NCBI GenBank assembly: GCA_031285625.1
Contig: JAITVV010000070.1
Location: 41,532-105,531 of the forward strand
Reading direction: 5' to 3'
Source of the DNA: Prevotella sp.
GTDB lineage: Bacteria; Bacteroidota; Bacteroidia; Bacteroidales; Dysgonomonadaceae
Length of the DNA: 64,000 nucleotides
Part shown: positions 1 to 7,828 of the stretch, piece by piece
How positions within the stretch are numbered: the stretch's first letter is position 1
How the letters are laid out: the number at the start of each line of letters is the position of its first letter
Notes under the pieces: generated by a model
Seen by the model: only the letters and a program-made list of their open reading frames with translations
Database searches by the model: none
What the model was told of the DNA's origin: nothing
Position numbers and translations under genes: made by a program

Positions 1-1586
1 GCTTCGCGAACAATATTGTACTGGTCTTCACCAGATTCATCTTTTCCCAGATATTGTTTTATTCCGAACGTTTTATATCGTAATGCTTTATTTGCATGAT
101 AATAATCGAACGAAAAATGTCCTTTTACCGACAAGCCTTTTGTTATCAGGCGCGACAAATCCCATGTAAGTCCGGCTGTAGACTGTATAGTCGTCAAACG
201 TTCGTCGGAATACCCGGTCTCGGTAGACTGCCCCCATGGATTGGAACCGATATAGGTAGGTATGCCTGCTATACTGCCGTCGGGATTGGTTTTAGGGAAA
301 ATGATAGGGCCTGTATCGCGCAAACCGTCGAAGATACCGGCAGCACCAGCACCAGGATAAGTACGGTCGTCAATAATACCGCCAACACCTAATTCTACGA
401 TTAAATCTCTGCTCAGGTTTATATCCACATTGGAACGATAATTGTATCGCGCTACCCCTGCATTCGTATTATGTTCATTAGCGGGATTAGTCCTATATAT
501 ACCTGTTTGATTAGAATATCCAAGGTTTACATAGTAACGTACGATTTCACTACCGCCGGTTACACTCAGGTTATTTATCGTTTGAAATGAATTCGGTTTC
601 AGAACTTCGTCTATCCAATCCACATTGGGATAGAGGTAAGGGTCGGATCCTGTGCGGAATTTCTCCAGCTCTTCGGATGTCCAGCGGGCAGGTTTGCCCA
701 CATTTGCCAATCCCTCGTTCATTAATGAGGCATATTGGTAACCGTCTATATAATTCCTTTGAGACAAGCTAGTAAGAATAGCCATCTCTGTACGGAACGA
801 AACCTGAGGTTTTCCTTGTTTACCTCTCTTGGTGGTAATCAAGATAACCCCATTGGCCCCTTTTACCCCATACACAGCTGTCGCTGAGGCATCTTTAAGC
901 ACTGATAAGCTTTCTACCTCGTCCGGGTTGACAGTACCTATAGAACGTTCTATACCATCTACCAATACCAACGGATTTTTTGCACCCCATGTTGCCATAC
1001 CGCGGATATATATATTTGCAGCATCAAATCCCGGTTCACCGGATGTTTGTCGGGTAATAATCCCCGGCATACGCCCCGACAGGGCATTGGGTAATGAAGT
1101 AGTTGCAGTTCGTTTAATTTCGGCGGGCGCAATATTCGAAATCGAGCCAACAACACTCACTTTCTTTTGGGTACCATAACCCACTACAACCACCTCATCC
1201 ATCAGATTCTGGTCGCTGCTCATTGTTATGTTTATTTCTGTTCTTCCTCTTAATGGTTCTTCCGTCGTTACCAATCCGACATAGCTGTAAACTATTATTG
1301 CATCGGTAGGCACATCAAACGAATATCGTCCTTCAGCATCGGTAAAAGTACCTACAACGGTACCTTTCACCGTTACGGTCACTCCAGGTAGAATGTCTCC
1401 TAAGTCATCCTTTACAATCCCGGATACTTTTATTTTACCTCCATCATTATTCTGAGCATTTACCATTACAGGCAATAATGCCAACGAAAATATGATGCAG
1501 AATATCACTTTATGCAGATCGTGCATCTTCCATCTTCCAATAAGTACATTGGTTCCGGACTTTCTGTGAGTAGTTCGTTTTTTCAT
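1..1586 (-). CDS. SusC/RagA-type TonB-dependent outer-membrane receptor, N-terminal part (cut by window edge)
   Basis: Reading leftward from an ATG at 1586, about 528 codons stay open to the window edge, so only the N-terminal half is present. After a hydrophobic signal segment ending near NAQ (residues 25-45) comes a carboxypeptidase-regulatory-like domain (about 50-130). Next is the VVVGYGTQKK stretch typical of SusC proteins and a plug domain with AVYGVKGANGVILITTKRG. SusC proteins form the outer-membrane channel for oligosaccharides together with a SusD lipoprotein, driven by TonB. Any SusD gene would lie to the left, outside the window. The adjoining glycan genes suggest that it imports their substrate, which is inference. 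The family call is secure and the substrate unknown. Confidence 0.93.
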   Translation of the reverse strand, partial: MKKRTTHRKSGTNVLIGRWKMHDLHKVIFCIIFSLALLPVMVNAQNNDGGKIKVSGIVKDDLGDILPGVTVTVKGTVVGTFTDAEGRYSFDVPTDAIIVYSYVGLVTTEEPLRGRTEINITMSSDQNLMDEVVVVGYGTQKKVSVVGSISNIAPAEIKRTATTSLPNALSGRMPGIITRQTSGEPGFDAANIYIRGMATWGAKNPLVLVDGIERSIGTVNPDEVESLSVLKDASATAVYGVKGANGVILITTKRGKQGKPQVSFRTEMAILTSLSQRNYIDGYQYASLMNEGLANVGKPARWTSEELEKFRTGSDPYLYPNVDWIDEVLKPNSFQTINNLSVTGGSEIVRYYVNLGYSNQTGIYRTNPANEHNTNAGVARYNYRSNVDINLSRDLIVELGVGGIIDDRTYPGAGAAGIFDGLRDTGPIIFPKTNPDGSIAGIPTYIGSNPWGQSTETGYSDERLTTIQSTAGLTWDLSRLITKGLSVKGHFSFDYYHANKALRYKTFGIKQYLGKDESGEDQYNIVRE

Positions 1587-2142
1587 AGATTTTGGTTTTT
1601 ATACAATGTATTTTTTAATAGATTATAGTTTATTAATTTCTAAACGCAGAGTTGAGTATATCGGATAACTTATCTGGGCTTCATTGTATTACTTTAAATC
1701 AGGGGTAGGATTTGGGTAAAACAATTGTGAATTCCATGTATAATAGATTATGTAAATCAAAAATAAAAACTATCTGATAGTCCTATTTCTCAATTTTATA
1801 TGGTTTTTATATTTTCAAATAATTATATATAAAGTTCGTTCGTGTTTAAAAATTTGAATAACAGACATTTATTCAAATATTATTATCATGCTTTTATATA
1901 AATCAGATAGGAAAACACAAGCTTGGAAATATGCCTAATGAGTAGATCTTTAAAAAAATTAGAATAATTTTTTGATTCAAAAAATATATGAAGGGAATCA
2001 ACTTGTTAAAAAAGGGCTTTAATTTGCAACAATATTAAAAACACAAAAAATAGTATCACAGATTTTTTTAATTAAGAATATTATTCCTTATATTTAGATG
2101 TAATCCCAGATAATCTATTAGAGTTTAATAGATATTCTTATA
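1587..2142. other. Divergent AT-rich intergenic region
   Basis: This 556-base gap separates the leftward SusC gene from the rightward ribokinase gene and must carry both promoters. A minus-strand TATTTTTG (complement of 1758-1765) fits the Bacteroidetes -7 box TAnnTTTG, but I see no -33 box at the usual spacing. I found no gene, strong hairpin or riboswitch signature. Confidence 0.5.
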
Positions 2143-3078
2143 ATGAAGACACGTATATCTAACAGTACTATGAAAGCACCAAAAATTGTCGTAATCGGTA
2201 GTTCCAACACCGATATGATTGTAAAAGCAAAGCAGCTGCCTGTTCCCGGAGAAACTATTTTAGGGGAGAATTTCATTATAAACCCCGGAGGTAAAGGTGC
2301 CAATCAGGCTATAGCTGCCAAAAGATTGGGGGGAGATATTACCTTTATAACTAAAGTGGGCAATGATCTTTTTGGGATGCAGGCGTTTGAAATTTATCGT
2401 TCAGAATATATAAATACCGGTTATGTATTTAAGGACCCGGATAATCCATCAGGTGTTGCACTTATCTCTGTAGATTCGATGGGCGAAAATTGTATAATCG
2501 TTGCCGGGGGATCAAACATGCGACTTTCACCGGAAGATATAGATAAAGCTGAAGAAGCTATTAAAGAATGTGACTTGGTTCTGATACAACTGGAGATTCC
2601 ATTGGAAACTGTGGAATACGCTGTAGATCTGGCTCATCGCCATGGTAAAAAGGTTATATTGAACCCTGCACCTGCAACATCTTTAAGTAATGACCTATTA
2701 AAAAAGTTGTATGCCATTCTTCCTAATAGAATAGAGGCACAGATGCTTTCGGGAATCCAGGTTACAGATGAAAAATCAGCTTATGAAGCCTCTCATGCTA
2801 TAAGCAAAAAAGGAATTGATAATGTAGTGATTACACTCGGTAAAGCAGGTGCGTTTGTGAAAGAGGATGATAACTATCGGATGATACCTGCAAAAGAAGT
2901 TGAAACAATTGATACAACCGGGGCAGGAGATGTTTTCTGTGGCGCTATCAGCGTATATTTATCTGAAGGATATTCATTAATGGATTCTGTAGCATTTGCA
3001 AATATGGCTGCATCAATATCTGTAACCAGAATAGGTGCGCAAAGTGCGATTCCTTTCAGACGGGAAGTATTTTTATAA
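2143..3078 (+). CDS. rbsK: Ribokinase (PfkB family carbohydrate kinase), copy 1
   Basis: This cytoplasmic kinase would phosphorylate ribose or a related pentose at the 5-hydroxyl using ATP. The sugar-binding PfkB signature NPGGKGANQA lies near residue 48, and DTTGAGD at residues 257-263 ends in the catalytic Asp. Length (311 residues) is normal. The ORF begins at ATG 2143, but an in-frame ATG at 2170 gives a start (MKAPKIVVIGSSN) that aligns with the paralogue at 13665 (MKKIVVIGSSN), so the first nine codons may not be translated. It meets the convergent MFS gene with only four bases between them, leaving no room for a terminator. Ribokinase is the best family fit, but other pentoses or deoxyribose are possible substrates. 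Confidence 0.9.
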   Translation: MKTRISNSTMKAPKIVVIGSSNTDMIVKAKQLPVPGETILGENFIINPGGKGANQAIAAKRLGGDITFITKVGNDLFGMQAFEIYRSEYINTGYVFKDPDNPSGVALISVDSMGENCIIVAGGSNMRLSPEDIDKAEEAIKECDLVLIQLEIPLETVEYAVDLAHRHGKKVILNPAPATSLSNDLLKKLYAILPNRIEAQMLSGIQVTDEKSAYEASHAISKKGIDNVVITLGKAGAFVKEDDNYRMIPAKEVETIDTTGAGDVFCGAISVYLSEGYSLMDSVAFANMAASISVTRIGAQSAIPFRREVFL

Positions 3079-3082
3079 AAGT

Positions 3083-4237
3083 CTATGCTGTGGGCTTTTT
3101 TATCATAAATCCGCAAAAACATAGATATAAAGCACAAATAGCAATTATAATTACCGAACCTGTTTGGCTACCTATCAGTCCGGTACATTTAGCCATCAAA
3201 GGAGAGGTAACTGCTCCTCCTGCAACACCAGTAAGTAATAATCCTGAAATCTCATTGTTTTTTTGCGGTTCGGTTTGTAATGCAATTGAAAAAAGAATGG
3301 AAAAGACACAAGAACATGTAAAGGCAATAATGACTACCAAGGCTATTATAGAAAAATAAGAATCAGCAAATAGTAAACCGGTAACAGCCAATATAGCGAT
3401 GATTATATTGATACGGTAATATTTTATTTCGGATACCCGGACTAACAAAAACATACCTAAAAACGATCCGAGACTTCTTGCTCCAAAATACCAACTGGTA
3501 CCATACCCTGCCACCTCTTTATTTAGCCCAACTCTTTCCATCAAAATTTTAGGCGTTGCAATGTTCATTCCTACATCCAGCCCTACGATGCATAATATTC
3601 CCAGAAAGAGAAGTATGATTTTTTTATTCTTTAATAATTGCAATGATGGACCGATAGAGGTAACTTGTTCTTGAACAACTTCTTTATCAATCTGTGTGAA
3701 ATAGAGCCAGACAAAAGAGATTAAAGAAATAACAGCATATACAGGGAATAATATTTCCCAAGTGCCGAACTTTAAAGAAAAAAATCCGGCTAGCAAAGGT
3801 CCCATAAATGCTGAAAGTGCTTTTATCAACTGACCCGCTGTTAGTGTACTTGTAAGCATCTTACCCTGAACAATATTCGATAGCAAAGGATTTAATGATA
3901 CCTGCATAAAAGTATTTCCGATACCCAGCATAGCAAAGGCTATATAACATGTAACTGGTGTAAAACGGACAAAGGGAATCACCATACCAATAAAAGTAAC
4001 TACCATACTGATAAGTACAATGTTCTTACGTCCTATTTTATTCATAAATATGGCTGTTGGAATAGAAAAAATCAGGAACCAGAAGAAAACCATGGTTGGT
4101 AAAAATCCGGCCTGTGTCTCTGTCCAATCAAACTGTACTTTTGCATACGTAACCGATATTCCAATGATGTCGGCAAAGCCCATTACAAAAAAGCCAAAAA
4201 GCAACGGTATAAGTTTTACAGTAGTCTTGCTATCCAT
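3083..4237 (-). CDS. MFS sugar permease, FucP-like
   Basis: This 384-residue inner-membrane protein has about twelve hydrophobic segments and looks like a fucose/glucose-galactose-type proton symporter of the major facilitator superfamily. The N-terminus (LLFGFFVMGFADIIGI) and the MNKIGRKN loop between helices 2 and 3 are family features. It is the last gene of the minus-strand corrinoid operon, 14 bases after the activation-domain gene. In context it probably imports the sugar or glycoside processed by that operon; this is inference. The substrate is not readable from sequence. Confidence 0.82.
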   Translation of the reverse strand: MDSKTTVKLIPLLFGFFVMGFADIIGISVTYAKVQFDWTETQAGFLPTMVFFWFLIFSIPTAIFMNKIGRKNIVLISMVVTFIGMVIPFVRFTPVTCYIAFAMLGIGNTFMQVSLNPLLSNIVQGKMLTSTLTAGQLIKALSAFMGPLLAGFFSLKFGTWEILFPVYAVISLISFVWLYFTQIDKEVVQEQVTSIGPSLQLLKNKKIILLFLGILCIVGLDVGMNIATPKILMERVGLNKEVAGYGTSWYFGARSLGSFLGMFLLVRVSEIKYYRINIIIAILAVTGLLFADSYFSIIALVVIIAFTCSCVFSILFSIALQTEPQKNNEISGLLLTGVAGGAVTSPLMAKCTGLIGSQTGSVIIIAICALYLCFCGFMIKKPTA

Positions 4238-4251
4238 TATAATTAAAGGTA

Positions 4252-4956
4252 TTATTTCCGTTTTTTTCTATATATGCACATCTCCAATTCGCAAAGCTGA
4301 CATCCATATGCAGTATATTTTACATTTTTTCCACAACCAATGACTCCACTGATCGACTTCGATGGAATCATTAACGATGATGGTGTTAATTTTACACCGC
4401 AAGGATTGTCTGGAAGCATAGAAAATACCTTAGCTTGTTCGTTTGTATTCCAATTACAATAACCCGGGCTATAGCGATTTGTTATGTTCATTCCTCTTGT
4501 TTTCATTTCTTCAGAAATATGTTCCTGTATGATATCCATTGCTTTTTCTACAATAATATTTCCGAGTATATCTACGAAGTAAGCTTTAACAAGTTCATTG
4601 GTGTTGATATATTCCTTATACTGTTGGGTAATGCCATGGCCCGATGTACAGACGAAAACAATAAGTTGTTCCGCATTTCTTAATTGACGGGCAATTTTAC
4701 TTCCACAATTAAATTCTAAGCTATCCGCAGAAAATTCTTTTTTTCCGATGGATACTGTATCTAAGATTCTGTACAGAGCACTGGCTTTTGAAATGTTTTT
4801 CCCGATAGAAATTACTTCTTCCATTTCGGAAAGGAATGGTTCATAAGAAGGCACGGAAGCGTCTGACGTCTCAAAAAAATCTTCGGGATTTATTTGAAGG
4901 CGTTCATATGAAATCTCACTTTCATAAATTTCTATGCTACTAATGTTTCCAGCCAT
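4252..4956 (-). CDS. MetH activation-domain-like protein (corrinoid reactivation candidate) with C-terminal Cys cluster
   Basis: The C-terminal half resembles the AdoMet-binding activation domain of cobalamin-dependent methionine synthase: RYSPGY (residues 161-166) fits the RxxxGY motif that binds AdoMet, followed by CGVKLTPSSLMIPSKS. In MetH this domain remethylates oxidised cob(II)alamin with AdoMet and an electron donor. Here it stands alone at 234 residues and overlaps the upstream corrinoid-protein gene by 25 bases, which argues that it reactivates that protein. Four late cysteines (208, 219, 222, 227; spacing C-x10-C-x2-C-x4-C) are not part of the MetH domain as I know it and could bind an iron-sulfur cluster. 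No separate RamA or RACo-type activator is visible in the operon. Confidence 0.85.
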   Translation of the reverse strand: MAGNISSIEIYESEISYERLQINPEDFFETSDASVPSYEPFLSEMEEVISIGKNISKASALYRILDTVSIGKKEFSADSLEFNCGSKIARQLRNAEQLIVFVCTSGHGITQQYKEYINTNELVKAYFVDILGNIIVEKAMDIIQEHISEEMKTRGMNITNRYSPGYCNWNTNEQAKVFSMLPDNPCGVKLTPSSLMIPSKSISGVIGCGKNVKYTAYGCQLCELEMCIYRKKRK

Positions 4957-5603
4957 TTTACAGATTCTTGCGGATCACGGCCAAAGCCATCTGCCCCGAT
5001 CGAGGATGCATATTCGGCGCTTACGGGAGCTCCTCCTACTATGACTTTTGTTTGAGGTGATATTTCTTTGATTTTCTGAATAGCAGGGCCCATATTACTC
5101 ATAGTGGTTGTTAACAGAGCAGAGATTCCAATAACGGCATCAGGATATTTTTGCAGTGTATCAATAAACTTCTCACTGGAAACATCTACACCAAGGTCGA
5201 TAACTTCCCATCCTGCACCCTCAATCATCATTCCGCATAAGTTTTTACCAATGTCGTGAAGGTCTCCCAGGATTGTCCCTAGAATGAAAGTTCCTTTACG
5301 CTTCACCTCTCCTGATACGAAATAAGGTTTAAGATGTGCCATAGAGGCATTCATCGCTCTTGCAGATATTAGCATCTGAGGAACGAAAATTTTATTCTCA
5401 GTGAAACGTTGTCCTACAATATCCATTCCCGGCACTAAGGCCTCATTCATAATATCAGACGGACTGATTCCTGTATCTAAAGCCTCTTTTGTCAGTTCGT
5501 CGGCACCAGGCATCCCTTTCATTTCGGGAGGAAAAGGAGTTGCTGCATTGATCTTTCCGGCTACAATGCAACTTTTCAATTGGTTTAATATTTCATTATT
5601 CAT
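4932..5603 (-). CDS. Corrinoid (methyltransferase cobalamin-binding) protein, MtaC/MtbC-like
   Basis: This 223-residue cytoplasmic protein carries a methyl group on bound cobalamin between two methyltransferases. A helical cap domain (about residues 1-95) is followed by a Rossmann-like B12 domain with GDLHDIGKN. Asp114-x-His116-x-x-Gly119 is the classic DxHxxG motif, with His116 as the lower cobalt ligand. Further B12-domain landmarks are GISALLTTTM and VIVGGAPVS. It lies in an operon just after two UroD-fold methyltransferase-like genes and overlaps the activation-domain gene by 25 bases. Proteins of this type serve methanol, methylamine, glycine betaine and methyl-ether demethylation. Which methyl donor is used here is unknown. 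Confidence 0.95.
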   Translation of the reverse strand: MNNEILNQLKSCIVAGKINAATPFPPEMKGMPGADELTKEALDTGISPSDIMNEALVPGMDIVGQRFTENKIFVPQMLISARAMNASMAHLKPYFVSGEVKRKGTFILGTILGDLHDIGKNLCGMMIEGAGWEVIDLGVDVSSEKFIDTLQKYPDAVIGISALLTTTMSNMGPAIQKIKEISPQTKVIVGGAPVSAEYASSIGADGFGRDPQESVKWLETLVA

Positions 5604-5625
5604 ATCATTCTGTTTTTGTTAGTTC

Positions 5626-6687
5626 TTATTGTCTTTCTCTTCTTCTTATTTCTTTTACAGCATCGGTCATTGCTTTAAAACCTTCAATACTCATATAGTC
5701 AGGAATCGAATTGCCGGATCCCAACCCATATCCATTTGCGTTTTTCCTGAAGCGTACACCGTCCTCTAATACTTTCTCGAAAACAACATCATAAGGATTA
5801 AGAATCAGGTAATTCATATCGAATCCACCAAAGAGGCCTATTTGATCAGAATATTTTTCAATCCATGTATCAAAAGGACAAATCTGATCTTCATTAGAAT
5901 GTTTGGCATCGATACCAAGTGCAAGGATATCGGGCATAATTTCGAAAATATTACCACAACAATGCAGGAGAAACTTTTTATTCACACTGTGGGCAACATC
6001 AACTACCCGTTTGTGTTGGGGCAGAACGAACTTCCTGAATGTATCAGGTTCGAGCATAGTAGCAGTTTTATGCCCCATATCGTCACCCATTCTGTAAAAG
6101 ACAAAAATGTCATCATACTCTTTTACCATCTTAGACCATAGTTCAACAAACAAATCTCCGATCCGAATAAAAAGATCGGCAAATAAGTCCGGATCGATAT
6201 ATTGCATTACACATAAATTCTCGTACCCTACCAGATCCTGTGATGTTTCAAATATACCATAACCACAACCACCGTACGCTTTCATCCCTTTTGGCATAAC
6301 TTTTCGTATAGCCTCTAAACGGGGAGTGTATGTCTCCCAGAATATGCGGGGGATATCTCCGAATGGATACTTATTGAAATCGTCGCGCGTTTGAATAGGT
6401 CCAAGCATTCCACCCAGAATAGCTCCATGCCCCGGTAAAATCTCGCATATAGCTGCTTCATAGCTGAAAGCATCATATCCGTGATCTTTCCAAAAACCGA
6501 TATATTTCCTGAAATAATCTTCAAGTTCAGAAGAGTTATTTGAACTGATTTCTATTTTTTCACCTAAGTATTTTGAAACAAAGGGAGCATCAATGTTGTG
6601 TTCGTACAATGGCAGATAATCTGGTCTTTGGTTGTACATCACTTTCAGTATATTTGTATAGTCCGGCTGGAATTTTTGCTGACTCAT
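5626..6687 (-). CDS. UroD-fold methyltransferase-like protein (353 aa)
   Basis: This protein belongs to the uroporphyrinogen-decarboxylase superfamily, whose MtaA/MtbA/MtgB branch moves methyl groups to or from corrinoid proteins. The sequence LLHCCGN supplies His242 and Cys244 of the H-x-C zinc motif. The distal cysteine expected in S-G-C-D is replaced: the equivalent segment reads GSGNSIPDY (Asn326). Many UroD-like enzymes that demethylate the substrate, rather than methylate a thiol, have an altered metal site, so this may be the substrate-side enzyme (inference). It lies 22 bases before the corrinoid-protein gene and is probably translated from the same message. True haem-pathway uroporphyrinogen decarboxylase is unlikely in this company. 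Confidence 0.88.
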   Translation of the reverse strand: MSQQKFQPDYTNILKVMYNQRPDYLPLYEHNIDAPFVSKYLGEKIEISSNNSSELEDYFRKYIGFWKDHGYDAFSYEAAICEILPGHGAILGGMLGPIQTRDDFNKYPFGDIPRIFWETYTPRLEAIRKVMPKGMKAYGGCGYGIFETSQDLVGYENLCVMQYIDPDLFADLFIRIGDLFVELWSKMVKEYDDIFVFYRMGDDMGHKTATMLEPDTFRKFVLPQHKRVVDVAHSVNKKFLLHCCGNIFEIMPDILALGIDAKHSNEDQICPFDTWIEKYSDQIGLFGGFDMNYLILNPYDVVFEKVLEDGVRFRKNANGYGLGSGNSIPDYMSIEGFKAMTDAVKEIRRRERQ

Positions 6688-6738
6688 TATGATAAAATAT
6701 TAGTGTATTAATTAAGGTCACAGACCTATTTATTACTT

Positions 6739-7743
6739 TTACCTACTATGTGATTGGTTGTACTTCTTCACTGCATCAAAAAAAGCCAAAATATTTTCTT
6801 CAGGAATAAAAGGTGGAATGTCACACCCCGATGAAATAACAAAGTTTTTGTATAAGGATGTTTTCTCCAGTAATTCACTTGTGATACTTTGTACCTGCTC
6901 TCTGGAACCTTGTTTGAAAGTTACTACCGGGTCGATATTACCCATAACCAAAATATCGGAAGGACATTCTTTCAGCACCTGTAATATGTCTATTTTATTA
7001 CCAAAATGAAGTGCCTTCGCTCCACTTTTTATCATAGCATCCGTACATTGGCCTGTATTTCCGCAATTATGCAGAATAACCATGAAGTCTTCGTCTTGTA
7101 CCGCTTCTACGATTTTTTTTACAAATTCGGTGGAATAAGCCTGACAATCGTCATTTTGTAAAAGACCGGCTGCCGGTTCGGCTATTATTACCCCTGCTGT
7201 ACCTGTATCTTTCAGTGTCTGGCAATATTGAATAAGGAAAGATGTGCATTTTTCCAAAAGTAACAGTATTGTTTCAGGTTCGAGATAAATTGCCATCATT
7301 ATTTCCGACATATCGAATAACCTTCCTGCAAGCGAGTATGGCCCTATACAGCCCGACAAAACAGGTTTGTCCTTTATGTTTTCGGCGGCTAGCTTATTTG
7401 CCGAGAGATATGCAGGGATCCTGGCTGCTGAAAGTCCGGGTACCTGAAGATTCTCTACATCATTCATATTTGCCACTAAGCGGCCTATGACAGATGGAAC
7501 GTCGTCCTCAGGAAAAATAATTTCGGCACCGAATGCCTCTGCTTCAACAGTCAGATCCATTATAACTGTACATGCCGATGAATCATATTTCTCCGAAAGT
7601 GCTTTTATGGCTTTGTAATGTACGGTTCCATCCGTTACTGCATTCTTTACACTTTCTCCGATTATTTCCATCCCGGGATTTGTCATTATGGGTATAGCTA
7701 ACCGTGCCGTACTTTCTATTATATCATTTACGGATAATTTCAT
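6739..7743 (-). CDS. UroD-fold cobalamin:thiol methyltransferase-like protein (334 aa, MtaA/MtbA-like)
   Basis: Of the three UroD-fold proteins in the operon this is the only one with a full zinc triad: His225 and Cys227 in HNCGN, and Cys307 in SSGCDIPP. In MtaA/MtbA this zinc activates a thiol such as coenzyme M to accept the methyl group from methylcobamide. That makes it the best candidate for the acceptor-side methyltransferase, although the acceptor in a Bacteroidales cell is unknown (homocysteine or another thiol is possible). Gly-Asn-Ile-Asp-Pro (GNIDPV, from residue 268) is the usual UroD-family loop. It is 51 bases upstream of the next UroD-like gene and follows a perfect intercistronic hairpin. 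Confidence 0.9.
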   Translation of the reverse strand: MKLSVNDIIESTARLAIPIMTNPGMEIIGESVKNAVTDGTVHYKAIKALSEKYDSSACTVIMDLTVEAEAFGAEIIFPEDDVPSVIGRLVANMNDVENLQVPGLSAARIPAYLSANKLAAENIKDKPVLSGCIGPYSLAGRLFDMSEIMMAIYLEPETILLLLEKCTSFLIQYCQTLKDTGTAGVIIAEPAAGLLQNDDCQAYSTEFVKKIVEAVQDEDFMVILHNCGNTGQCTDAMIKSGAKALHFGNKIDILQVLKECPSDILVMGNIDPVVTFKQGSREQVQSITSELLEKTSLYKNFVISSGCDIPPFIPEENILAFFDAVKKYNQSHSR

Positions 7744-7778
7744 ATATAATCTATTTTATTATGGTTTCAGGTTGTTTA

Positions 7779-7820
7779 AAGAAGTTTTGCAATTTATTGC
7801 GGTTCATTGCAAAACTTCTT
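7779..7820 (-). other. Perfect 14-bp intercistronic hairpin
   Basis: AAGAAGTTTTGCAA at 7779-7792 is exactly complementary to 7807-7820, leaving a 14-base loop. It lies in the gap between the GH38-like gene and the 334-residue methyltransferase gene. No T-tract follows on the minus strand, so a partial attenuator, mRNA processing site or 3'-end stabiliser fits better than a full terminator. Confidence 0.7.
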
Positions 7821-7828
7821 ATGGTCAA

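Noticed and set aside
829-1179. Plus-strand ORF opposite the SusC gene
   Set aside because: It is antisense to the plug domain of a clear receptor gene and has no family features.
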